Of a DNA stretch of 64,000 nt, positions 17,632 to 26,365 are shown in pieces. Position 1 is the first letter of the stretch; each line of letters starts with the position of its first letter. The notes below the pieces were generated by a model. The model was not told the origin of the DNA. It worked only from the letters and a program-made list of their open reading frames with translations, and searched no databases. The DNA comes from Opitutales bacterium (lineage in GTDB: Bacteria; Verrucomicrobiota; Verrucomicrobiia; Opitutales; Oceanipulchritudinaceae). A program made the translations under genes and the position numbers. The stretch lies in assembly GCA_016932335.1 (NCBI GenBank), contig JAFGCZ010000001.1:237714-301713 (forward strand), in the 5' to 3' direction.

Positions 17632-17740
17632 GGCAAACTCACCCAAATAGGTTTATCGGATGGATCTTATAATACTGTACAGAAAAGATGAAGAAAAACA
17701 CCCTTGTTGGAATTTACAATATTACCAAGCGAAATCCACA

Positions 17741-17779
17741 AAAAAGCACTACCGGAATCCCGGTAGTGCTTTTCTTTTA
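17741..17779. terminator. bidirectional terminator downstream of tkt
   Basis: An 11-base perfect stem, AGCACTACCGG (17745-17755) and CCGGTAGTGCT (17760-17770), with AATC loop and A-run/T-run on the two sides. It ends tkt on the minus strand. Confidence 0.92.
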
Positions 17780-17797
17780 TAAAAATGAAGTAAGGCC

Positions 17798-19777
17798 TTA
17801 GAGGCTCTTTACTGTTTTAACTACGTTGGCGGCGTTCATCCCGAAGAATTCCATTACGAAATCACCCGGAGCAGAGAATCCGAACCGGTCTATTCCGATG
17901 ACTTTACCTTCGGTCCCGACGTAGCGGTACCAGGGGGAGGTAACTCCGGCCTCAATCGCTACACGTTTGCGGATGGAGGAGGGCAATACGCTTTCCTTGT
18001 AGTCTGCGCTTTGGCGTTCGAAGCGTTCCATACAGGGCATGGAGACTACGCGAACACCGCCTCCAAGTTCCTTGGCGGCTTCTACGGCGTGTTGCAGTTC
18101 AGAACCGCTGGCAATGATGATGGTGTCCAGATTTCCGGTTTCTTTTACGGCTACATAAGCACCTTTTAACACACCCTCACGGCGTTCTTTGGCCGGGATG
18201 GAAGATAGGTGCGGAATGTTTTGGCGGGTAAGAATCAATGTGCTGGGGCCGTCGTTGCGGGAAAGTGCAGCGGCAAATGCCCCGGCGGTTTCTTCGGCAT
18301 CTGCGGGACGCAATACATCCAAATTCGGGATGAGGCGCAGCGCACTGGTCAACTCAATGGGCTGGTGCGTCGGGCCGTCTTCACCAACACCGATAGAGTC
18401 ATGTGTCAGCACATGAATGCTTCCAATTTTTGCCAGGGCGGCAATACGCAGAGAACCGCGCATATAGTCGGCAAATGTTTCAAAGGTGGCGCCCATAGCC
18501 TGCCAGATGCCGTCGTAGGCAAAACCGTTAACGATGGCACCCATGGCATGTTCGCGAATACCGAAACGGATATTGCGGCCGGTCGGTGTTTCCGGGGTAA
18601 ATTCTCCGAGACCGTCCAGATAGTTTTTGGTGGAACCGAACAGGTCGGCGGAGCCACTCAGCATCAAGGGCAGTTCTTTGGCCAGTGCCTGCAATACTTT
18701 GCCGCCGGATGCGCGAGTTGCCATTGATCCCTCTGCCGGGAATTCAGGGATGGCAGCCAGCAGTGTTTCGGCAGACTTCCTGGTTGAGCTGTTTTCCAGT
18801 AGTGCAGCAAGCTCTGGATTTTCCTGTTTCCAGGCATTGAATGTGTCAACCCAGGCATTGTAGGCTGTTTTGCGTGCAGCGTTGCGTTCGCTGAAATAGG
18901 AGCGGACGTCATCGCTGACGTAGAACGTTTCTTCGGGAAAACCCAGGGTTTTATGAGCTTCTGCGGCAAACTTGGCCCCGCCTTCGCCGTGACCGGCTGC
19001 GGTGCCTTCTACTTCCTTGATTCCTTTGCCGATAATGGTTTTAGCAATGATCAGTTTCGGCTTACCATTTTTGGTGGTTTTGGCTGTATCCATTGCGGCT
19101 GCAAAAGCATTGAGATCATGCCCGTCAACCGTTGTCACATCCCAGCCATTGGCTTCAAATATGCCTTTGGTGCAGTGGCTTTGGGAGGCATCGGCCATGG
19201 CATCCAGGGTTACGTCATTGCTGTCGTAGACCAACACCAGATTGTCCAGCTTCATGTGCCCTGCCAAAGCGATAGCTTCTTGGGCAACGCCTTCCTGAAG
19301 GCAGCCGTCACCGGCCAGAGCGACTACATTGTAGTCAAAAATAGTGTGTGCTGCAGTGTTGAACTTTGCTGCACTCATTTTTCCGGACATCGCCATCCCA
19401 ACGGCATTGCCGACACCTTGGCCCAGTGGCCCGGTGGTGCATTCAACGCCGTCGGTTTCACCAAATTCTGGATGCCCGGGGGTTTTGCTTTCGTAAACGC
19501 GGAAATTCTTGAGATCGTCCAGCGACAGATTGAAGCCGGAAAGGTGTAGCCAAGCATAGATGAACATGCTGCCGTGGCCTGCGGAAAGGATGAAGCGGTC
19601 GCGATTCAGCCAGCGGGGGGCTTCAGGGTTAAAGTTCAATGATTCCCCAAAGAGGACGGCGCCCATATCCGCTGAGCCGAGAGGGAGGCCCAAATGGCCG
19701 GAATTGCAGGCGTGAACGGCGTCAATGGCCAGTCCGCGAGCCTGATTTGCTGCTTTCGTGAGGATTTCTGTATTCAT
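17798..19777 (-). CDS. tkt: transketolase
   Basis: The 659-residue product has the transketolase features [41 protein letters not shown], the ThDP motif [13 protein letters not shown] with YDSND, and the pyrimidine-domain [13 protein letters not shown] and [17 protein letters not shown]. It transfers two-carbon units between sugar phosphates in the non-oxidative pentose phosphate pathway, linking with rpiB and Dxs substrates. It is transcribed alone, divergent from cydAB, and ends at a strong terminator. Confidence 0.95.
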   Translation of the reverse strand: MNTEILTKAANQARGLAIDAVHACNSGHLGLPLGSADMGAVLFGESLNFNPEAPRWLNRDRFILSAGHGSMFIYAWLHLSGFNLSLDDLKNFRVYESKTPGHPEFGETDGVECTTGPLGQGVGNAVGMAMSGKMSAAKFNTAAHTIFDYNVVALAGDGCLQEGVAQEAIALAGHMKLDNLVLVYDSNDVTLDAMADASQSHCTKGIFEANGWDVTTVDGHDLNAFAAAMDTAKTTKNGKPKLIIAKTIIGKGIKEVEGTAAGHGEGGAKFAAEAHKTLGFPEETFYVSDDVRSYFSERNAARKTAYNAWVDTFNAWKQENPELAALLENSSTRKSAETLLAAIPEFPAEGSMATRASGGKVLQALAKELPLMLSGSADLFGSTKNYLDGLGEFTPETPTGRNIRFGIREHAMGAIVNGFAYDGIWQAMGATFETFADYMRGSLRIAALAKIGSIHVLTHDSIGVGEDGPTHQPIELTSALRLIPNLDVLRPADAEETAGAFAAALSRNDGPSTLILTRQNIPHLSSIPAKERREGVLKGAYVAVKETGNLDTIIIASGSELQHAVEAAKELGGGVRVVSMPCMERFERQSADYKESVLPSSIRKRVAIEAGVTSPWYRYVGTEGKVIGIDRFGFSAPGDFVMEFFGMNAANVVKTVKSL

Positions 19778-19911
19778 TTAATGTAGTTCTTTGTCTGAGG
19801 GCATGAACAGGAGCCTCTTTCGTTCTCATTATCGCTTTTGCTCAGAGACGTAAGTGGAAACCATCAGTTGACCTTAAAATAATGAGATATTCAACATTTT
19901 CTTCCAATTGG

Positions 19912-19939
19912 TTGCAACTTTTAGCAACTCATTTATACT
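19912..19939 (+). promoter_or_regulatory. probable promoter of cydAB
   Basis: TTGCAA (19912-19917), 16-base spacer and TATACT (19934-19939), 37 bases before the cydA ATG. A GTTGC/GCAAC dyad (19911-19915, 19924-19928) overlaps the -35 box and could be an operator. No clear FNR or ArcA box was seen. Confidence 0.5.
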
Positions 19940-19976
19940 AACGTAGGTCCCTTAATTTACTGAATATATCTTGCTT

Positions 19977-21365
19977 ATGGATGTTGAACTGCTCGCGCGA
20001 ATTCAATTCGCCGTAACTATTGCTTTTCACTACATATATCCCCCTTTATCAATTGGGCTGGGATTATGTCTGCTGATCATGGAATCTATGTGGTTGGCTA
20101 CGAAAAAGGAGCGATACCGGGAGATGACCCAATTCTGGGTGAAGATCTTCGGGCTCATCTTTGCTATCGGTGTGGTTACCGGAATTGTCATGGAATTTGA
20201 ATTCGGCACCAATTGGGCTGCCTATTCCCGTTATGTGGGAGATGTCTTTGGCAGTGCTTTAGCTGCAGAGGGCATTTTTGCCTTTTTCCTGGAATCCGGC
20301 TTTTTAGCGATTCTGCTTTTCGGGTGGAATAAGGTTGGTCCCAAAATGCATTGGTTTTCAACCTTGATGGTCTGTCTGGGGAGTCACTTTAGTGCTGTTT
20401 GGATTGTTATTGCCAATTCCTGGCAGCAGACACCTGCCGGATATCATATTGTGGAAACGCCTTATGGTCCACGTGCCGAAATTACCGATTTCTGGGCGAT
20501 GGTTTTCAACCCCTCTTCCATCGATCGTCTCACACATACGATTATCGGATGTTGGATTGCCGGTGCCTTTCTGTTGATCAGTGTTGGTGCTTATTACCTC
20601 TTGAAAAAACGTGAGGAGGCATTTGCTAAAACAACCCTGAAAATAGGTCTGAGTGTTGGATTGGTCGCCTGTCTTTTGCAGGGACTTTCCGGGAGTATCA
20701 GTGCTGAAGGCGTTGCGGAAAACCAGCCGACAAAACTTGCGGCCATGGAAGGGCACTATGCAGAAAATGCACCTGCTGATATGTACCTCTTCGGGTGGGT
20801 GGACGAATCTCAACAAGAAGTTCACGGTATAAAAGTGAAGGGGATGCTCAGTTGGCTTATTTATCGCGACACCGAAGCTCCTGTTGTGGGCTTGAATGCT
20901 TTCCCGGAGGAAGATCATCCGCCGGTAAACCTTACGTTTCAGTTCTATCACATCATGATTGCCATAGGGGGAGTCCTTATTGCCATTTCCCTTGTGGGTT
21001 GTATTGGTTGGTGGAGAGGCTGGGTGTTCACTTATAGACCTTTCCTTTGGGTATTGGTTTTTGCAGTACTCTTGCCTCAACTTGGAAATCAATTCGGTTG
21101 GTTTACTGCAGAAGTAGGACGCCAGCCATGGGTTGTTTGGGGATTGATGAGAACCTCGGAGGGGTTGAGTGAGGTAGTAACCGCTCAGCACGTAGTGACT
21201 TCTTTGATTCTCTTTACGATAATCTACGCTTTACTCTTCGCGCTGTTTATTTTCCTCCTGAATCATAAGATTAAAGTTGGGCCGGGAAAACATGATGAGA
21301 TGGATGAGGGATACGGACATAAGGCCCGATCACTCGTAGATCAAATTCCCAATACGGAGAACTAA
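19977..21365 (+). CDS. cydA: cytochrome bd ubiquinol oxidase subunit I
   Basis: The 462-residue protein has nine or so membrane helices. Haem b595 ligand His18 lies in FHYIYPPLSIG; FAFFLESGFLAILLFGW holds the conserved helix-III glutamates; GRQPWVVWGLMRT is the family signature near the C-terminus. The Q-loop is of the short type. With CydB it reduces oxygen to water using quinol at low oxygen. A TTG two codons upstream is possible but the ATG is preferred. cydB follows after 3 bases; cydCD and cydX are not in the window. Confidence 0.94.
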   Translation: MDVELLARIQFAVTIAFHYIYPPLSIGLGLCLLIMESMWLATKKERYREMTQFWVKIFGLIFAIGVVTGIVMEFEFGTNWAAYSRYVGDVFGSALAAEGIFAFFLESGFLAILLFGWNKVGPKMHWFSTLMVCLGSHFSAVWIVIANSWQQTPAGYHIVETPYGPRAEITDFWAMVFNPSSIDRLTHTIIGCWIAGAFLLISVGAYYLLKKREEAFAKTTLKIGLSVGLVACLLQGLSGSISAEGVAENQPTKLAAMEGHYAENAPADMYLFGWVDESQQEVHGIKVKGMLSWLIYRDTEAPVVGLNAFPEEDHPPVNLTFQFYHIMIAIGGVLIAISLVGCIGWWRGWVFTYRPFLWVLVFAVLLPQLGNQFGWFTAEVGRQPWVVWGLMRTSEGLSEVVTAQHVVTSLILFTIIYALLFALFIFLLNHKIKVGPGKHDEMDEGYGHKARSLVDQIPNTEN

Positions 21366-21368
21366 CCC

Positions 21369-22385
21369 ATGGACTTGAATATTATCTGGTTTATTTTAGT
21401 AGGTGTCCTCTTTACCGGTTATGCAATTTTGGACGGTTTTGATTTTGGAGTTGGTGCGTTGCATTTGTTCCATAAGAAAGACGAACACCGGCGCATTTCC
21501 TTAAATGCGATCGGACCGGTTTGGGATGGAAATGAAGTTTGGCTGGTAACCGGTGGCGGAGCTCTTTTTGCGGCATTTCCAAGAGTTTATGCCTCTGTTT
21601 TCAGCGGTTTTTATCTGGCTTTTATTCTTCTTCTTTTCTCATTGATTTTCCGTGCAATAGCCATCGATTTTCGCAGTAAAATGCCCATGAAATGGTGGCG
21701 TAATCTCTGGGATATCTGCTTCTCTGTAGGAAGTATTCTATCTCCATTTCTTATTGGAGTGGCGATGGGGAACATCGTCCGCGGTATCCCCTTGGATGAA
21801 ACAGGGAATTATGCTGGTGGACTTTTACCCCTATTGAATCCCTATGCTATTTTGTTGGGGATTACGGCTGTGGCATTATTTATGATGCACGGAGCTATTT
21901 ACCTACATATGAAGACGGAGGGCGAAATGCAGCAAAATGTCCGTAGGTGGATTACTCCCTGTATTATCTTTTTTGCCGTCTGCTATCTGGTCTTTACTGT
22001 AGCAACTCTAACCTACGTACCGCATGTTAAGGAATCTTTGCAAGGGCATCCGATCTTTCTGGTATTGGTAGCTCTGACAACGTTGGTAATTGCCAACATT
22101 CCCAGAGAAATCAGTAAAGGTAGAGATGGTCGGGCATTTATCTGCTCGGTATTGTCTATGGCCTTGTTGATGACGCTCTTTGCTTTGGAGATGTTCCCTT
22201 ATATGGTTTACTCATCGCCTGATATTAAGAACAGCCTTGATGCCTATAATGCGGCCTCTTCTCAGAAAACCTTAAAAATCATGCTGACGATTGCCTTAAT
22301 TGGTATGCCGTTGGTCATTGCCTATACGGTATCCATTTACTGGATCTTCAGGGGTAAGGTAAAACTCGAAAGCACGAGTTATTGA
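21369..22385 (+). CDS. cydB: cytochrome bd ubiquinol oxidase subunit II
   Basis: The 338-residue membrane protein has eight or nine helices and the CydB signatures ILDGFDFGVGALH, GPVWDGNEVWLVTGGGALFAAFP and FRAIAIDFRSK. It stabilises CydA and the haem cluster. Length is typical (about 335-380). It is coupled to cydA and followed by a strong terminator at 22416. Confidence 0.94.
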   Translation: MDLNIIWFILVGVLFTGYAILDGFDFGVGALHLFHKKDEHRRISLNAIGPVWDGNEVWLVTGGGALFAAFPRVYASVFSGFYLAFILLLFSLIFRAIAIDFRSKMPMKWWRNLWDICFSVGSILSPFLIGVAMGNIVRGIPLDETGNYAGGLLPLLNPYAILLGITAVALFMMHGAIYLHMKTEGEMQQNVRRWITPCIIFFAVCYLVFTVATLTYVPHVKESLQGHPIFLVLVALTTLVIANIPREISKGRDGRAFICSVLSMALLMTLFALEMFPYMVYSSPDIKNSLDAYNAASSQKTLKIMLTIALIGMPLVIAYTVSIYWIFRGKVKLESTSY

Positions 22386-22415
22386 TGCTCTGAAGGTTAG
22401 GCTTTTTATAAGTTG

Positions 22416-22454
22416 ACGGCGTATACTTCTCTTGAAAGTATGCGCCGTTTTTTA
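22416..22454 (+). terminator. terminator of cydAB
   Basis: A 13-base stem (22416-22428 with 22436-22448, one G-T pair) followed by six T. It ends only about 8 bases before the preQ1-like element, so the transporter transcript must start inside it or depend on readthrough; TATACT at 22422-22427 inside the left arm could serve as a -10 box. Confidence 0.88.
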
Positions 22455-22460
22455 TGAACC

Positions 22461-22497
22461 CGGTGGTCCCAGAAAACCCACCATAAACGAACTGGAA
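22461..22497 (+). promoter_or_regulatory. preQ1-I-type riboswitch controlling the queuosine-precursor transporter
   Basis: The leader folds as the compact preQ1 class I pseudoknot. P1 is GGTGG (22462-22466) with CCACC (22478-22482). The loop TCCCAGAAAAC contains CCAG (22469-22472), which pairs with CTGG (22492-22495) after the A-rich linker ATAAACGAA. The layout and the linker closely resemble the Bacillus subtilis queC-leader aptamer (A-rich tail ending AACU). The 3' pseudoknot arm overlaps GGAA, the ribosome site of the gene at 22501, which points to translational repression by preQ1. Gene context (YhhQ-type transporter) fits. A covariance search was not possible here. Confidence 0.85.
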
Positions 22498-22500
22498 TTT

Positions 22501-23208
22501 ATGTATACAAACGAACTCTTGTGGTTTGCCATGCTGGTGGTGAACTTTTCCTGTATCTTGCTGTTTTACCGGTTTTTTGGTCGCGTAGGGCTTTATTTAT
22601 GGATCCCCATTTCGGCAATCGTAGCCAACTTGCAGGTAATTAAGCTGGTTACACTTTTCGGGGTTGAGGCTACGTTGGGCAATATAGTCTATGCCTCCTC
22701 TTTTCTGGTTACAGATATCCTTTCAGAAAACTATGGAAAGAAAGATGCCCGCAAGGCGGTTCTCATCGGTTTTTGCTCGTTGATCAGTATGGTTGTGCTC
22801 ATGCAGATGGCCTTGGTTTTTATTCCTTCAGAAAATGATTTTGTGCAGGAGAGTCTGGAACAGATTTTTGGACTGATGCCCCGCTTGATGGTAGCCAGTT
22901 TTTGCGCCTATTTTTTGTCTCAGTTCCACGATGTCTGGATGTATCATCTGCTCAAGAAGCAAGCTGCGGAAGGGCGGGGGCTCTGGCTTCGCAATACGGT
23001 GAGCACTTCCATCAGCCAAGCCATTGACTCCTCTGTCTTTACGGTAATCGCGTTCTGGGGCGTTTTCGAATCGTCGCTTCTCTGGGAGATTTTTCTTACG
23101 ACCTACTTCCTTAAATTTGTGGTCGCTGTGCTGGATACTCCTTTCATATATATTGCTCGCTATTTGGGGCAGACGGAGGCTGTTAAACGCCTTGATTCGC
23201 TTGTCTGA
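22501..23208 (+). CDS. yhhQ: queuosine-precursor transporter (YhhQ/VUT family)
   Basis: The 235-residue protein has six membrane helices and the VUT-family segment SFLVTDILSENYGKKDARKAVLIG, plus the QFHDVWMYHLLKK loop and IDSSVFTVIAFWG. Family members import preQ0/preQ1 for queuosine tRNA modification. The frame is open to 22432, but that start lies in the cydAB terminator; the ATG at 22501 directly follows the preQ1-like riboswitch. Transport of a queuosine precursor is supported by both family and leader. No que biosynthesis gene is in the window. Confidence 0.92.
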   Translation: MYTNELLWFAMLVVNFSCILLFYRFFGRVGLYLWIPISAIVANLQVIKLVTLFGVEATLGNIVYASSFLVTDILSENYGKKDARKAVLIGFCSLISMVVLMQMALVFIPSENDFVQESLEQIFGLMPRLMVASFCAYFLSQFHDVWMYHLLKKQAAEGRGLWLRNTVSTSISQAIDSSVFTVIAFWGVFESSLLWEIFLTTYFLKFVVAVLDTPFIYIARYLGQTEAVKRLDSLV

Positions 23209-23237
23209 GGAAGCTTGCCTTCCTCTGTGCTTTTTTT
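23207..23237 (+). terminator. terminator of the queuosine-precursor transporter gene
   Basis: GAGGAAG (23207-23213) pairs with CTTCCTC (23219-23225), then a run of seven T after TGTGC. The stem begins inside the stop codon. Confidence 0.65.
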
Positions 23238-23250
23238 AATCTTGCGTATT

Positions 23251-23661
23251 ATGACTCATCACGAACTTGAAGAAGGAAGCATATTGGCACTCGACTGGGA
23301 TAAGCTGGATAAGATTGCGGCAACCCATAGCCATGTGGTTCCTGTTGCTGTTCAAAATGCGGAGACCGGCGAACTTCTGGTTATTGCCTACGCCAACCAA
23401 GAGGCGTTGGATTATACCCGTGCGCATGGCATTGCTGCATTTTGGAGCACCTCCCGCAATGAGCTTTGGGTAAAGGGTAAAACAAGCGGTGATACCCTCA
23501 AAATCGTTGATATTCGTGTCAATTGCGAACAGAACTCGCTGCTCTACAGAGTCATTCCACAGGGGCAGGGGAGCTGCCATACCAAGGATGCCGATGGTAA
23601 ATCGCGTTCCGGCTGCTATTATCGGCGTTTGAATGCCGATGGGGAGCTATCCTTTCTCTAA
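23251..23661 (+). CDS. hisI: phosphoribosyl-AMP cyclohydrolase family protein
   Basis: The 136-residue product covers the PRA-CH domain: VVPVAVQNAETGELLVIAY, AFWSTSRNELWVKGKTSGD and the zinc cysteines (Cys in VNCEQ, SCHTK and SGCYYR). PRA-CH opens the purine ring of phosphoribosyl-AMP in histidine synthesis. The usual Mg-binding DCDxD reads NCEQN here, so all three acidic ligands are changed (Asn, Glu, Asn). It has no HisE domain and no his neighbour. It may be a working variant or a diverged paralogue. The ATG at 23251 is chosen over an upstream TTG at 23215. Confidence 0.82.
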   Translation: MTHHELEEGSILALDWDKLDKIAATHSHVVPVAVQNAETGELLVIAYANQEALDYTRAHGIAAFWSTSRNELWVKGKTSGDTLKIVDIRVNCEQNSLLYRVIPQGQGSCHTKDADGKSRSGCYYRRLNADGELSFL

Positions 23662-23670
23662 ACCATTTCA

Positions 23671-23693
23671 AGCCTCCTTCGGGAGGTTTTTTT
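23671..23693 (+). terminator. terminator of hisI
   Basis: CCTCC, TTCG loop, GGAGG, then seven T. Confidence 0.9.
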
Positions 23694-23759
23694 ATATGTA
23701 CTCAATTAATGGTAATAAGAGATTGTGTAAATATCTGCTTTGGTTAATGAGATTCTTGT

Positions 23760-24266
23760 ATGGATAAAATAAAAGATATTAACGCTGGTGAAGCGACTCT
23801 CGATCCTGCGCTTGATAGCTTGTACGAAAAAATAAGATCTCAAGTGGAGCACGAGGATGATTTGGTTAATCATCGTATTCAGTGGTTGTTGATGGTTGAA
23901 ACCGTGCTATTCTCTGGTTGTGGATATTTATACGCGGAAGATAGGCTTTCAATAGAGGCTTGTTATTGTATTTCAACGCTTGGTTTACTACTTTGTCTTC
24001 TCTCATCTTGCTCTTGTCGAGGAGCTTTCAAGTCATTAAAAGTGTTAAGGGATACGTGGGCGAATCATCCTCTCCACTCGCTCTCTTCATCCTATGGTGC
24101 ATCCGTGGAAGATTGGGAGAGAAGATGTGGAATCCAGAGTGGGTTTCCTCAAATCTCTTTTGAAGGATCTTCTTTTTCCAGTGCAAAGACCTGTGCACTA
24201 GGGATGCATTGCCTAATCATTAGCGCTTGGCTAGTACTGTATCTGATGATTGTCTTAACCAGTTAG
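23760..24266 (+). CDS. hypothetical membrane protein, 168 aa
   Basis: Not assigned to a named family. Residues 20-45 form a charged helix with the pattern YEKIRSQVEHEDDLVNHRIQW, leading into membrane segments at about 43-60 and 67-87; a third spans about 146-167. Small proteins with this E-D-x-L-x4-R-x2-W start occur as lone genes in many bacteria and their role is unknown. It is less GC-rich than its neighbours, has several uncommon Cys and Ser codons, is isolated between terminators and sits beside tRNA-Tyr, so acquisition by transfer is possible. Confidence 0.65.
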   Translation: MDKIKDINAGEATLDPALDSLYEKIRSQVEHEDDLVNHRIQWLLMVETVLFSGCGYLYAEDRLSIEACYCISTLGLLLCLLSSCSCRGAFKSLKVLRDTWANHPLHSLSSSYGASVEDWERRCGIQSGFPQISFEGSSFSSAKTCALGMHCLIISAWLVLYLMIVLTS

Positions 24267-24272
24267 ACAACA

Positions 24273-24313
24273 AAAAGCGCAAAGGAGGCATAACCTGCAA
24301 CTTTGCGCTTTTT
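24273..24313. terminator. bidirectional terminator between the membrane protein gene and tRNA-Tyr
   Basis: A 13-base perfect stem, AAAAAGCGCAAAG (24273-24285) with CTTTGCGCTTTTT (24301-24313), loop 15 bases. It can stop both the plus-strand gene and the minus-strand tRNA. Confidence 0.88.
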
Positions 24314-24317
24314 AAAA

Positions 24318-24404
24318 TGGTGGTGGGAACTGGATTCGAACCAGTGAACGGCGAAGCCGAACGGATTTACAGTCCGCGCCCTTTAGCCACTTGGATATCC
24401 CACC
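24318..24404 (-). tRNA. tRNA-Tyr (GTA)
   Basis: Minus-strand cloverleaf of 87 bases: acceptor GGTGGGA/TCCCACC, anticodon loop CTGTAAA with GTA, long variable arm CGGCTTCGCCG typical of tRNA-Tyr, T-loop GGTTCGAATCC, and encoded CCA. Confidence 0.97.
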
Positions 24405-24419
24405 TAAAGGAAAGCCCGA

Positions 24420-24448
24420 ACAATGGTAAGAATCTGTAGCGCTGCCAA
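24420..24448 (-). promoter_or_regulatory. possible promoter of tRNA-Tyr
   Basis: On the minus strand TTGGCA (24448-24443), 17-base spacer and CATTGT (24425-24420), then a GC-rich discriminator before the tRNA 5' end. Confidence 0.35.
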
Positions 24449-24577
24449 GCTTTTTTTTGAAAAAAATGTAGGTATTTTTGACTCTGATTTCGATCTGCTT
24501 GTAAATGAGTACCTTTACGGAATCTCTCTTGCCTTTATCGTCGAAAGAATATTTAAGGGAACGCCTGTTTCATCGAC

Positions 24578-26365
24578 ATGCCGAAAGAAAAATACAGAAA
24601 AGCCTTCTTTTCAGGGAAAAACCTTCCTGATTGGTTGAGGGCGCACCTTTCCGATTCACAGCGCTATTTTGTCTTCTGGGTACTAGCAGGGCTTTTGTGT
24701 GGGCTGGCTGCAGTAATGTTCCGTTTGTCTATTGAAGGCATTTTGAAAACCATCAAATCTTTTGCTGCTGAATTTGGTGTTCTTGAATCCTCTCTTATCA
24801 TGATCCTGTTTCCGGCCTTGGGTGGTTTGGTGGCAGGCCTCATTATTTTTAAGATCGAGCCGACAGCGGCAGGGTCGGGGATTCCTCAAACCAAAGCCCG
24901 TTATTATCAGGACTTCGGGGTCTTCAAGTTACGGGAGGCGTTGTGGCGCTTTATCGTGGGGGCTATTTCGGTTGGCTCCGGCATGAGCCTGGGGCCGGAA
25001 GGTCCTACCGTGCACTTGTGCTCTGCGATATCCTCTTGGATTGGACAGAAATTTGGATTGGCCAAAAAGCGCATCCAAAGCATGGTGCCGGTAGGTGCCG
25101 GTGCCGGGATTGCTGCGGCATTTAATGCCCCGATGGCGGCCATGTTCTTTGTGTTTGAGGAGCTGTTAAGCGACTTCTCTACAAAATCTCTTTTTGGTAT
25201 CCTTGTGGCAGTGGTTATTTCTTCCATTGTGGAAAGAACCATTTTGGGAGAAAGCCCGGTCTTGAATGCCACGCTGCCCAGTTTCAGTACAGACTGGTGG
25301 ATGATTCTCTGCCTGCCTCTGGCTATCGTCTCGGCACTGTTCGGCCATCTTTTTGTGCGGCTTTTGCTCAAAAGCAGGGCCAAATTCCGCGAGTATAACA
25401 TGATTCCGGTATGGGCTAAACCCGGGATCGGCGGATTGGCTGTTGGCATACTCGGTGTAACCGTGCTTCTTTCCACGAACCAAGACGGTGTTTTCGGCAT
25501 CGGCTATGCCACGTTGAACGATACCATCAACGGCAAGAATTTGGTGCTGTTTGCTTTGATTCTCCTGTTTTTCGGGAAGTTTTTTGCCACAATTCTGGCT
25601 TTTGCCAGTGGTGGCTCCGGTGGTCTGTTTGCTCCGGCACTATTCCTTGGCGGTATCCTTGGGGCGATTGTCGGAGTTATCGGCCAAATGTTTTTTGGTT
25701 ACGACAGCACCGTTGTGGGGGCTTTGTCTCTGCTGGGAATGGGATCATTCTTTGCTGCAGTGAACCGATGCCCGATGACATCGTTTATGATCATCTTTGA
25801 GATGACGCAAAATTACTCCATTATGCTGCCTTTGATGCTGGGTAATATGATCTCATACCTCCTAGCATCCAAATGGCAGACGATTGCTTTGTATGACTCT
25901 CTTTTGTTGCAGGACAACATCAGCCTAAAGAAAATGCCCTCCTATATGGGGGAACAGGATTGGCGTAATCTGCCTATTCAAACCATTATGACGTTTGACT
26001 GTATCAAGGCACTCTGTGGTGATACCGCCAAGCAGAGTTTGGAAAAACTGAAAGAATTCAAGCACCATGCTTATCCGGTGGTGAATGATGACAAAAAGCT
26101 GCTCGGAATGATTACGCACCACGAGTTGGAAGAATATGCCCGGGAGAATAGTCCCAAGACGATCAAAGAGATTATCAGGCGGCAGAAGCTCATTACAGTG
26201 CATCCAGAGCAATCAATTAGAGATGTTGCCAAAATTCTTGTGGTGGAAGACGTCATGCAGGCACCGGTGGTGAACCCGACACGGCCCGACAGGTTGCTTG
26301 GTATTGTTACTCTGCACGATGTGGCCCGTCAGCAGAATGCCATTGAAGACGCTATGGAACGTTAA
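24578..26365 (+). CDS. ClC-family chloride transporter with CBS domains
   Basis: The 595-residue protein has the ClC core in residues 1-445: GSGIPQ near 98, GPEGP near 135 with the gating glutamate, and GGSGGLFAP near 344. The internal FVFEELL carries the glutamate pair needed for proton coupling in bacterial antiporters, so Cl-/H+ exchange is more likely than a pure channel. Residues about 460-590 form two CBS domains (MTFDCIKAL to ITHHELEEY, and LITVHPEQS to TLHDVARQ) that may bind adenine nucleotides. It stands alone; its stop overlaps the radC stop by 4 bases. Confidence 0.9.
   Translation: MPKEKYRKAFFSGKNLPDWLRAHLSDSQRYFVFWVLAGLLCGLAAVMFRLSIEGILKTIKSFAAEFGVLESSLIMILFPALGGLVAGLIIFKIEPTAAGSGIPQTKARYYQDFGVFKLREALWRFIVGAISVGSGMSLGPEGPTVHLCSAISSWIGQKFGLAKKRIQSMVPVGAGAGIAAAFNAPMAAMFFVFEELLSDFSTKSLFGILVAVVISSIVERTILGESPVLNATLPSFSTDWWMILCLPLAIVSALFGHLFVRLLLKSRAKFREYNMIPVWAKPGIGGLAVGILGVTVLLSTNQDGVFGIGYATLNDTINGKNLVLFALILLFFGKFFATILAFASGGSGGLFAPALFLGGILGAIVGVIGQMFFGYDSTVVGALSLLGMGSFFAAVNRCPMTSFMIIFEMTQNYSIMLPLMLGNMISYLLASKWQTIALYDSLLLQDNISLKKMPSYMGEQDWRNLPIQTIMTFDCIKALCGDTAKQSLEKLKEFKHHAYPVVNDDKKLLGMITHHELEEYARENSPKTIKEIIRRQKLITVHPEQSIRDVAKILVVEDVMQAPVVNPTRPDRLLGIVTLHDVARQQNAIEDAMER

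Noticed and set aside
20358-21191. 277-codon minus-strand frame opposite cydA
   Set aside because: Antisense to a highly conserved oxidase subunit; composition looks like a shadow frame.
22432-22500. Upstream start for the queuosine-precursor transporter
   Set aside because: It would begin inside the cydAB terminator and translate through the riboswitch; the extra residues have no family match.
24423-24638. 71-codon frame between tRNA-Tyr and the ClC gene
   Set aside because: It overlaps the tRNA promoter area and runs 61 bases into the ClC gene in another frame, with no ribosome site.
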